6,179 bases of DNA from Akkermansia muciniphila (lineage in GTDB: Bacteria > Pseudomonadota > Gammaproteobacteria > Burkholderiales > Burkholderiaceae_C), in the NCBI GenBank assembly GCA_943327015.2, contig CALPVM020000155.1, positions 1-6,179 on the forward strand, in the 5' to 3' direction. Below, piece by piece: positions 1 through 5,478 of this stretch. Positions within the stretch are counted from its first letter, which is position 1; every line of letters starts with the position of its first letter. The translations under genes were made by a program, and so were the position numbers. The notes beneath the pieces were generated by a model. It was not told where the DNA came from, ran no database searches, and saw only the letters and a list, made by a program, of their open reading frames with translations.

Positions 1-307
1 CAAGATAACTTCCACCCCGGTTTACAAATTGTCGTAGTGCTTTAATTTGTGATGGAACTAGGGCATTTAAGGTTTCATCAATATCATCCGACCCACCGGG
101 CTGCACATACACCTCAATTTTGGATAGCGTGGCCGCATTGAGCGTCTTTTCGTTCAGGTAGATCACCTTATCATTGCGAGCCTCGAAAAAAGCTCCGACC
201 GTTTCCCCGCAGCCTTCACATGTGCCTGCGCCGTTAAAAATGCCAATGGTTATAGCATTGGTGAGTGGAACAAAAGCCAAGAGTAGTAATGCAAATAAGA
301 TGGGCAT
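1..307 (-). CDS. Exported BPL_N / glutamine-amidotransferase-like protein, N-terminal 102 residues (cut by window edge)
   Basis: The frame is open from ATG at 307 to the window start with no stop, so only the first 102 residues are visible. Residues 1-18 (MPILFALLLLAFVPLTNA) form a hydrophobic signal-like segment ending in an N-x-A type site, which suggests export. The mature part opens with a beta-strand and glycine turn (TIGIFNGAGTCEGC, Cys30 and Cys33). It continues with YVQPGG (67-72) and FVNRGGSYL (94-102). This order, a PGG loop and then a V..GG.YLG strand, is typical of the BPL_N / class I amidotransferase-like fold, where a GxCAGA nucleophile elbow would follow just beyond the edge. 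The LysR stop (320-322) lies in the same frame 12 nt upstream, so no earlier start is possible and the two genes are probably co-transcribed. No Shine-Dalgarno sequence is obvious. The signal segment lacks the usual N-terminal Lys/Arg. The family call comes from motif memory and is moderate; the substrate is unknown. Confidence 0.6.
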   Translation of the reverse strand, partial: MPILFALLLLAFVPLTNAITIGIFNGAGTCEGCGETVGAFFEARNDKVIYLNEKTLNAATLSKIEVYVQPGGSDDIDETLNALVPSQIKALRQFVNRGGSYL

Positions 308-319
308 AGAGCTTGATGG

Positions 320-1216
320 TCAAGATACCAAAGACTTGAGCGCCTGTGTCAGATAGTCCACCACAAGGCGTAGTCGTGGTTGCGTCCTCAGCGCAGGGTG
401 GGTTACCAGCCAGACGGGGAACTTGGGCACTGACGCCTCTGGCAAAACGGAGATGATTTGGTTGTCGCGCTCGGCCAAGATGGACAGTCCACTTCCTATG
501 CCTATGCCAGCGCGCAGCATGTGCCATGCATTGGCGTGGTCTGTGGTGATGCAAACGAAGCGCTCTGCCAGTTGGGCAAATCCAGCCTTGGAAAATCCTT
601 CTCGCACCGGGTGGTGTGGCGCCACGTCGATGAAGTCGTGCTGCATCAAAGAGCCGAGCTCCATTTTCGGAATTCCGCGCATGGAGAGGTAGCGTTGGCT
701 GGCATACAACCCTATTGAAAGGTAGCCCACACGCTTGGCAATCAAGTCTTGCTGTTCGGGGCGGATCAGGCGGATTGCAATGTCCGCCTCGCGCTGCGAC
801 AAATTGCTGACCGAGTCTGTGGCGGTAATTTCAAAGTGAATACTGCTGTGTTGACTGCGCAAAACTTGTAGCAGCTCAGGCAGCACAAAATGTGCCATAC
901 TCACGCTGACACTGATACGCACCACCCCTTGAAGCTGCTCATCTTTGGCGGTTGCTCCCAAACTAAGCCGGTGCATGGCCGAGTGCATAGCACGTGCTGG
1001 TTCCAGAAACTGAATCGCATGCAAGGTAGGATGCATGCCTTGGCGGCTGCGCACGAACAACTCTATACCCAGCGATTTCTCCAATGCGGCAATTTGGCGG
1101 CTTACCGTTGCAGGGTTGGTTTTCAGATATTGCGCAGCAGCCAGTACGGAACCGTGTTCGGCTACGGCGAAAAAACTTTTGATCCAGTCCCAGGAGGTGG
1201 TGTGCAGCGGGTCCAT
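320..1216 (-). CDS. LysR-family transcriptional regulator
   Basis: The gene encodes a 298-residue protein, the usual LysR length of about 300. An N-terminal winged helix-turn-helix spans roughly residues 8-66: WIKSFFAVAEHGSVLAAAQYL, with the recognition helix around NPATVSRQIAALEKSLG (34-50) and the wing ending in ELFVRSRQG. The effector-binding domain starts near residue 95 (GVVRISVSVSMAHFVLPELL) and contains the typical QREADIAIRL strand (141-150) and a FVCITTDHANAWHMLRAGIGIG segment around the domain interface. These regulators act as tetramers on DNA in the cytoplasm and respond to a small ligand, which cannot be deduced here. The gene is divergent from the DUF4386-type membrane gene and directly upstream of the BPL_N-like gene, so both are candidate targets, along with autoregulation. 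ATG 1216 is chosen because it places the helix-turn-helix at the normal distance from the N-terminus. No strong ribosome binding site is visible. Confidence 0.93.
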   Translation of the reverse strand: MDPLHTTSWDWIKSFFAVAEHGSVLAAAQYLKTNPATVSRQIAALEKSLGIELFVRSRQGMHPTLHAIQFLEPARAMHSAMHRLSLGATAKDEQLQGVVRISVSVSMAHFVLPELLQVLRSQHSSIHFEITATDSVSNLSQREADIAIRLIRPEQQDLIAKRVGYLSIGLYASQRYLSMRGIPKMELGSLMQHDFIDVAPHHPVREGFSKAGFAQLAERFVCITTDHANAWHMLRAGIGIGSGLSILAERDNQIISVLPEASVPKFPVWLVTHPALRTQPRLRLVVDYLTQALKSLVS

Positions 1217-1285
1217 GGCGATGTGATTGTTACAAGTATTGGGGATGGACTACAACGAATAGCAGGTTGACCCACTGAGATACTT

Positions 1286-1303
1286 TATTGCAATTATGCA
1301 ATA
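1286..1303. promoter_or_regulatory. Inverted repeat in the divergent gap, candidate LysR operator
   Basis: TATTGCA-ATTA-TGCAATA is a perfect dyad with 7-nt arms and a 4-nt spacer. It sits between the divergent LysR and DUF4386-type genes, 70 nt upstream of the LysR start and 81 nt upstream of the other start. LysR regulators usually bind such AT-rich interrupted dyads near divergent promoters. A related TGTGCATAAA half-site follows at about 1308-1317. A weak sigma70-like pair for the plus-strand gene overlaps the dyad: TTGCAA 1288-1293, an 18-nt gap, then CATAAA 1312-1317. If that promoter is used, binding would compete with or position RNA polymerase. The dyad is seen directly; the operator role is inferred. 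Confidence 0.5.
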
Positions 1304-1384
1304 TAAGTGTGCATAAATCAAATAACAAGAAGATACCACACAGTTGCAAAATAAGCCCATCTTTCAACAACCTGAAGTCTGAAA

Positions 1385-2080
1385 ATGCAAGCATCCACCC
1401 TCCATCGTACTGCTGGCAGTTTGGCCATCGTGCATGCTCTAATGTTCTTTGTGCCCTTGGGCGTCTTGGGGGCTGCTATCGGATGGCCCGCCAATTTGGA
1501 CCTGCCCGCATCCCATAATCTGCCGTTGATGATCAGCGAAGCGGCGTCTGTGAAGCTAGGCTATAGCGTGTATCTTCTGTACTCGCTGTTGTTTTTTCCG
1601 GTGATCCTGCTGATCAGTCGTGCTGTCGCTGGCAAAGACGAACTTCCCTTGGTCTTGAGGCTGGCCGTCGGCTTCGCTCTGCTATCGACCTTGGCGCGTT
1701 GCTTAGGCATTGTTCGCTGGCTTACGGTGATGCCCGAGCTGGCCACCCAATACCAGGCCGCAGATGCCGCAGGGCAGTCAGTGATCGCCACGGTATACAC
1801 CGCATTCAATGTCTATGCAGGAGGCGTCGGAGAAATTCTAGGCGTGTTCCTGTTGTCGGCGACCAGTGTTGCTTTATTGGCATCTGCTCTTTGGGCGCGA
1901 TCTGACGTACCGCGTTGGCTTTCATTGATGGCATGGGCAACCGCTTTGGGGCTCTTCTTCCTGTCGTTTGAAATGTTTGGCTTGAACCTATCGGCCTTCA
2001 TCGCACCCATCAGTGTGCTTTACTTGGTGTGGATGGTTTCTTTTGGCGTGTACCTCATACGCCGTGCTCGTAGAGTCTGA
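1385..2080 (+). CDS. DUF4386-type six-helix membrane protein
   Basis: The gene encodes a 231-residue, strongly hydrophobic protein. About six membrane segments can be read: residues 11-33, 58-79, 87-108, 145-169, 177-197 and 203-226. A positively charged tail (RRARRV) follows the last one, placing the C-terminus in the cytoplasm. The opening HRTAGSLAIVHAL, the ARCLGIVRWL segment after helix 3, the loop with AFNVYAGGVGEILGVFL (140-156) and the overall length fit the DUF4386 family of inner-membrane proteins with no known function. ATG 1385 is chosen because it gives a short N-terminus before helix 1; only a weak GAAG lies upstream. The gene stands alone on the plus strand, divergent from the LysR regulator, which probably controls it. 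It ends 108 nt before the convergent FecR gene, and no hairpin terminator was found between them. The membrane protein call is firm; the DUF4386 family assignment is from memory and moderate. Confidence 0.75.
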   Translation: MQASTLHRTAGSLAIVHALMFFVPLGVLGAAIGWPANLDLPASHNLPLMISEAASVKLGYSVYLLYSLLFFPVILLISRAVAGKDELPLVLRLAVGFALLSTLARCLGIVRWLTVMPELATQYQAADAAGQSVIATVYTAFNVYAGGVGEILGVFLLSATSVALLASALWARSDVPRWLSLMAWATALGLFFLSFEMFGLNLSAFIAPISVLYLVWMVSFGVYLIRRARRV

Positions 2081-2188
2081 CCTTTGCTGAGAACCATTGC
2101 CGTGACCATATCTTCAAGTTCTGGATTTCAATTGATTTTTGGAACCGGTCCGGCCTTACCAACCTGGGAGATCTAAAGCTAACCTATA

Positions 2189-2863
2189 TTAGAGATCAGG
2201 GCTTTCGAATTGAGAGATCCAGTCTCGGTAACCACCATCAAAAGGAGAGCTACGGCCAGCAATTTTTTCTAACTCAATATTTTGACGACTGCTATGCGTC
2301 ATACGACGCTCATGCCATGCGGTTGGCCGGATCAAGCCATCAGCCATAATTGTGAAATCTTTATGATATTTTGATTCAGTATCGATATCCAGGTATGATT
2401 TCTTGGAACTTAAATTTGCACTACCGTAACATAAGCAAAATTCACTTTTTTCTGGCCCAGATTCTGCGTAGATACCGGTGCCACGAATAGATAGCACTGT
2501 TTTGTCCCCAATGCGAATCTTCTTGGGGTTGCCTGGTGTGAATGCAGCTAAAACAGCGCCTCCCACTAGGCTGGTATTTGCGCCAGATTCGTTCGGGAGT
2601 ACGAAAGTTGTATTTTCACGAAGATGATAAACGTCCCCATTAAAAATAATGGTTGCCTTGGATCCAGCCCCCACATAAATTTCATCGCTAGCCTTAACTT
2701 CTTGACCGAGAATTGCTAATTTTTTATTTAATTGGAGCTGCCCACTAAAGGCCTGAACCTTATTTTTGCCATTGGCTTGGGCTAACAGAAGCCTAGGGGA
2801 AAATATGGCTATGGAGCAAGCAATGCAGCCATACTTAATAAACCTTCTTTTTGAGAACCCCAT
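2189..2863 (-). CDS. FecR-domain exported protein with a Tat-like signal
   Basis: The gene encodes 224 residues. The N-terminus reads SKRRFIK (4-10), which matches the twin-arginine pattern S-R-R-x-F-L-K with Lys for the first Arg. A hydrophobic stretch follows (GCIACSIAIF) and then an A-x-A cleavage site, AQA at 28-30. The mature part is a FecR domain, about residues 35-150: paired short beta strands (GQLQLNKKLAILGQEVKASDEIYVG, residues 41-65), AFTPGNPKKIRI, the hallmark SIRGTGIYAE (125-134), and FCLCYGSANL with Cys143 and Cys145. A C-terminal segment with H190 and AGRSSPF (202-208) recalls the conserved tail of Tat-exported FecR proteins. The classical iron-sensing role of FecR does not follow, because there is no sigma factor or TonB receptor here. 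The gene lies 43 nt downstream of the CHASE2 cyclase on the same strand, and I infer that it is the cyclase's periplasmic partner. Confidence 0.85.
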   Translation of the reverse strand: MGFSKRRFIKYGCIACSIAIFSPRLLLAQANGKNKVQAFSGQLQLNKKLAILGQEVKASDEIYVGAGSKATIIFNGDVYHLRENTTFVLPNESGANTSLVGGAVLAAFTPGNPKKIRIGDKTVLSIRGTGIYAESGPEKSEFCLCYGSANLSSKKSYLDIDTESKYHKDFTIMADGLIRPTAWHERRMTHSSRQNIELEKIAGRSSPFDGGYRDWISQFESPDL

Positions 2864-2870
2864 AGGTATT

Positions 2871-2876
2871 TTCCTT
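2871..2876 (-). promoter_or_regulatory. Ribosome binding site of the FecR gene
   Basis: AAGGAA on the minus strand lies 7 nt before ATG 2863, a good Shine-Dalgarno match and spacing. It supports this start and shows that the FecR gene can be translated independently within the cyclase-FecR transcript. Confidence 0.7.
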
Positions 2877-2906
2877 GAATTTTAATGTCGCTGGCGCTGT
2901 AAACTA

Positions 2907-4907
2907 TTAGATAAACTCTACTGTAAATATCTCAATAACTTCAACCTTACCACGAATTTCAGTTGTACCAATTAAATGCACCTGGATTAATCGATCATTA
3001 AACATAAATTGCTCGCCATCTTTTAGGCTATTTGCCGCAACCAAAATAGGACACCCTTTATCCTTAGTTAGACCCTCGAGGCGAGATGCGATGTTGACTG
3101 CATCACCTAATGCAGTGTAATTGAACCTAAAGCTTGATCCAAAGTTACCAATGGTAATTGGACCACAGCAAATACCTATACCAAAAGCAATTTTTATTTC
3201 TTTAACTATTGGGTTAATCGAATAAATTTTAGACTTAATGAGATCCAAATCTTCTTGAATACGACAAGCCCCATAAAGAGCCCGAACTAGATGATTATCT
3301 TGCTTTTCTGGTGCGTTCCAGAATGCCATGACTGCATCACCGATATATTTATCAATCGTAGCGCCGCTTTCTATTAGTCGAACTGTTATTTCTTCCATGA
3401 TTGTGCCGATAACTTGAACCATCAATTCAGGATAAGGTTTAAGTAATTCCGTTAGGCTAGTGAAACCACGCAAATCCAAAAATAGGACGCTTGCCTCAAT
3501 CATTTCACCACCTAGCGCTGGAGCCTTACCACTCCTAGAGATCCTTTCAACAACATCACTAGGCACGTATTGAGCAAAAGAGCTTTGCATCTTCTTTCGC
3601 AATCGCTCCTCATGCAAGGATTGCAGGAAGTATGTAAAAAAGCCGCCGGTTAATAAGATTGCTAGACTGGTAAAAAAATTAAAGACAAAACCAAATTGAA
3701 TAAATGAATATGTGGTTACTCCAAGCAACATCAAAAAGCTAATACCCCCAATTGCTAAGGTGTAGATCAGTGGAACATGCACTATCAAATAGCAAATCAA
3801 ACCTGCAGTTAAGGCGCAAATCAGATAGATCATTCGGTCAAATCCAGGATGCGTCATAATAAATCTCCCAGAAAGAATTTGATCTAAAGCTTGTAAATGC
3901 ATGAGAGGGCCCGGGACTGATTCCTCAATAATCGACGTGTGCCGGTCGCCCAAAGCTAACGCATTTACACCAAACACTGCAATGCGACCTTGCAAGTTAT
4001 CAACAACTCCATCATAGAGGCGATAAGCTGGGACTTGTTCAAAACGACTTGATTGCCCATGGTGATACAGTAATTGACCCTCAAGCCCAGTCTGAACAAG
4101 ATAATTACCAACCTTGATATTTAATGCATGACCACTGTCACTTGGCTTAACTATAAAATTACTCACGCCCTGAGCAGCTCTTAACATGTCTAAGCTCAAT
4201 GAAGGAACAAGCATATCCCCGTAAATAGCCGCCATAGGGACTTCGCGAACAAGCCCGCCTTCCTTTGAAGCATTAACAAAACCAAAACCCGTCCCTTTAG
4301 TAATTGTTTTTTGTGGCATAAGCAAGCTGGGAGCCGATATCAAATACTTCGCAGCATCATTGACGACAATAAAACGATTCGGCATTACATTACCTTTACC
4401 GTTTATTTGATCCATCTTATCCCTGCCTAAAGCAAAGGCAAGTACTGATCTTGAATTAGCCATAGCCTCCCCGAGCTGTATATCTCCGTTTGAAAATCCA
4501 AGAGCCTCTAATTGACTAAGGGGCATGTGTATTTCAGCGGCTAATTTGCGAGGCGAATAACGATCCTCCTCCAGGAACAGTACATCTACGCCAAGAACGG
4601 CTACACCACTCTTATTGATGTTATCAATAATTTTTGCAACCGTTTTCCTAGGCCATGGCCACTGACCCAGCCTTTGTAACGATTCGTCATCTATTGCAAT
4701 TAGAGCTAATGATGCTGAGTTATCAGGATAGAGTTTTTCGTATGGAAAAGACTTTGATAAAAGATCCAATGATTTTTTTGCGCCATAATCATTTGCACCA
4801 AATAAATCTACAAAACTTAGAAGAAGTAAAAAAAGAGTGGTGACCAGTCCTAGAGCCAAGGGAGTCTTTACTTTACGGATTGCGTGGCATTGGATTTTTA
4901 TGGTCAT
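2907..4907 (-). CDS. CHASE2-domain class III adenylate cyclase
   Basis: This 666-residue membrane cyclase would convert ATP to cAMP and pyrophosphate. A first membrane helix (about 15-33) leads into an extracytoplasmic CHASE2 domain (about 35-345), recognised by LGQWPWPRKTVAKII (80-94), GVAVLGVDVLFLEEDRYSPR (101-120) and GRIAVFGVNALALGDRHTS. Three further helices follow (about 358-378, 381-401, 408-428), then a short linker (LHEERLRKKMQSSFAQYVPSDVVE) typical of these proteins. The catalytic domain (about 468-655) has both metal-binding aspartates, D478 in LFLDLRGFTS and D524 in DKYIGDAVMAFW. The purine-selecting pair is K520 and T598 (YTALGDAVN), which fits class IIIb and ATP. The transition-state residues are N605 and R609. 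It therefore looks active. It is the first gene of a unit with the FecR gene. The reading frame is closed by a TGA at 4926-4928, so ATG 4907 is the only reasonable start, and IS-derived DNA begins 2 nt upstream of it. The ribosome binding site is weak (GGGG at 4917-4920). Confidence 0.95.
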   Translation of the reverse strand: MTIKIQCHAIRKVKTPLALGLVTTLFLLLLSFVDLFGANDYGAKKSLDLLSKSFPYEKLYPDNSASLALIAIDDESLQRLGQWPWPRKTVAKIIDNINKSGVAVLGVDVLFLEEDRYSPRKLAAEIHMPLSQLEALGFSNGDIQLGEAMANSRSVLAFALGRDKMDQINGKGNVMPNRFIVVNDAAKYLISAPSLLMPQKTITKGTGFGFVNASKEGGLVREVPMAAIYGDMLVPSLSLDMLRAAQGVSNFIVKPSDSGHALNIKVGNYLVQTGLEGQLLYHHGQSSRFEQVPAYRLYDGVVDNLQGRIAVFGVNALALGDRHTSIIEESVPGPLMHLQALDQILSGRFIMTHPGFDRMIYLICALTAGLICYLIVHVPLIYTLAIGGISFLMLLGVTTYSFIQFGFVFNFFTSLAILLTGGFFTYFLQSLHEERLRKKMQSSFAQYVPSDVVERISRSGKAPALGGEMIEASVLFLDLRGFTSLTELLKPYPELMVQVIGTIMEEITVRLIESGATIDKYIGDAVMAFWNAPEKQDNHLVRALYGACRIQEDLDLIKSKIYSINPIVKEIKIAFGIGICCGPITIGNFGSSFRFNYTALGDAVNIASRLEGLTKDKGCPILVAANSLKDGEQFMFNDRLIQVHLIGTTEIRGKVEVIEIFTVEFI

Positions 4908-4909
4908 TA

Positions 4910-4935
4910 TGAATAGCCCCGGGTTTCACGGAGGG
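4910..4935. repeat. Terminal inverted repeat (right end) of the IS3-type remnant
   Basis: Read on the plus strand the segment begins TGAATAGCCCCGGGTTTCAC and then GGAGGG. This resembles the TGAACCGCCCCGGG...GGAGG ends that I recall for many IS3-family elements. It lies downstream of the transposase C-terminus at the expected distance (about 45 nt after its stop) and in the expected orientation. Mismatches (ATAG for ACCG) suggest decay. No matching second end was found to the right, up to 5478. The terminus falls 2 nt before the cyclase start codon. Confidence 0.65.
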
Positions 4936-4947
4936 CATTTAGTTAAA

Positions 4948-4977
4948 TTAAAACCTCGGCATTGGACGTTTTGGCAA
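4948..4977 (-). promoter_or_regulatory. Weak candidate promoter for the cyclase-FecR unit
   Basis: On the minus strand, TTGCCA (4977-4972) and TTTTAA (4953-4948) are separated by 18 nt. They match the sigma70 -35 and -10 consensus at four or five positions each. The pair lies in an AT-rich stretch inside the IS remnant, about 40 nt before the cyclase ATG. No other reasonable pair was seen in that region. Low confidence, since such matches arise by chance in AT-rich DNA. Confidence 0.25.
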
Positions 4978-4978
4978 G

Positions 4979-5333
4979 TTACCGATAGTCATTATCCTCA
5001 GCCTCGGCAGGCGGAATATACCCGATTGACGATAACAAGCGATGGTGATTGTGACCTGCTCCAAAGCATCCAGCGCAAAATCAGTATGCATCTAACTGCT
5101 GACACGCCAGCCCACAATCCGCCGGGCAAACACATCGATCACAAACGCCACATACATCCAGCCATGCCAGGTCGATACATAGGTGAAGTCAGACACCCTT
5201 AGCTGGTTAGGTCGACTGGCTTTAAAGTGCCGGTTGACGTGATCCAACGGGCACGGCAGAGCGGGATTGGAGCGTGTGGTGCGCAGCTGCTTTCCACGAT
5301 GAGTAACACGACGCTGCAGTCAGCCCCCAATCG
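4979..5333 (-). pseudogene. IS3-family transposase (orfB, rve integrase core) remnant
   Basis: The minus strand from 5319 reads LQRRVTHRGKQLRTT, then CPLDHVNRHFKASRPNQL, then RVSDFTYVSTWHGWMYVAF and VIDVFARRIVGWRVSS. These are the unmistakable middle of an IS3-family DDE transposase, with the first catalytic Asp in SDFTYV. The frame is broken by TAG at 5092-5094 and resumes as MHTDFALDALEQ up to 5056. At about 5051-5058 it jumps, by deletion and a one-base frame change, to HNHHRLLSSIGYIPPAEAEDNDYR and a stop at 4979, which is the normal C-terminus. The deleted stretch carried the second Asp and the Glu of the catalytic triad. The usual Trp in NQLW is Arg here. A TGA at 5320-5322 closes the upstream side, with only faint similarity beyond it. 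Clearly non-functional. Confidence 0.85.
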
Positions 5334-5478
5334 GCAATGGAAGTCCATTTCAAAAAAACACCATGCTTGGTTCTGTGCGGTTTGTCATCGTCATGAATCA
5401 TCTTGAATTGCAAAATCCAAAGTAGTGGTGCACTAGATTCAATGTCACCAAAGTGGATGGTATTTCAAATGGTTTTTT
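5334..5478. other. Unassigned spacer between IS remnant and CHAD gene
   Basis: No gene of the neighbouring families can be read here in any frame. The segment holds a small perfect hairpin, TAGTG-GTG-CACTA (5423-5435), with no T-run after it, so it is not a standard terminator. No second IS end, no good promoter pair and no ribosome binding site for the CHAD gene were found. Confidence 0.4.

Larger units (their letters stand above)
4910..5333 (-). mobile_element. Decayed IS3-family insertion sequence (right-end fragment)
   Basis: The fragment runs from the terminal repeat at 4910 through the transposase C-terminus (stop 4979) to the middle of the orfB-type transposase near 5333. The left end, orfA and the start of orfB are absent, and the middle of orfB is deleted, so the fragment is immobile. 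Full IS3-family elements are about 1.2-1.5 kb; only about 0.42 kb remains. Its transposase strand is the same as that of the cyclase and FecR genes, so any transcription from within it would run into them. The right boundary near 5333 is approximate, set where recognisable transposase similarity ends. Confidence 0.75.

Noticed and set aside
890..1270. Plus-strand open frame of 126 codons opposite the LysR gene
   Set aside because: It lies almost wholly antisense to a clear LysR gene, has no recognisable domain and a Cys/His-rich, random-looking composition. It is a shadow frame.
1288..1518. Plus-strand open frame of 76 codons starting in the divergent gap
   Set aside because: It overlaps the start of the DUF4386-type gene in another frame and runs through the candidate operator; the translation has no family features.
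2081..2188. Possible bidirectional terminator between the convergent DUF4386-type and FecR genes (TTGG...CCAA around 2138-2161)
   Set aside because: The arms are only 4 nt with a long poorly paired interior (CCGGTCCGG cannot close), and there is no T-run after it on either strand.
4837..5202. Plus-strand open frame of 121 codons across the cyclase start and IS remnant
   Set aside because: It is antisense to both the cyclase start and the transposase remnant, which are well supported on the other strand; no domain is recognisable.
5222..5413. Minus-strand open frame of 63 codons
   Set aside because: It overlaps the transposase remnant in a different frame from the one with transposase similarity. 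It remains open only because of the frame disruption.
5423..5435. Hairpin TAGTG-GTG-CACTA as a terminator or IS end
   Set aside because: Too short, no T-run, and no resemblance to the surviving IS terminus at 4910-4935.
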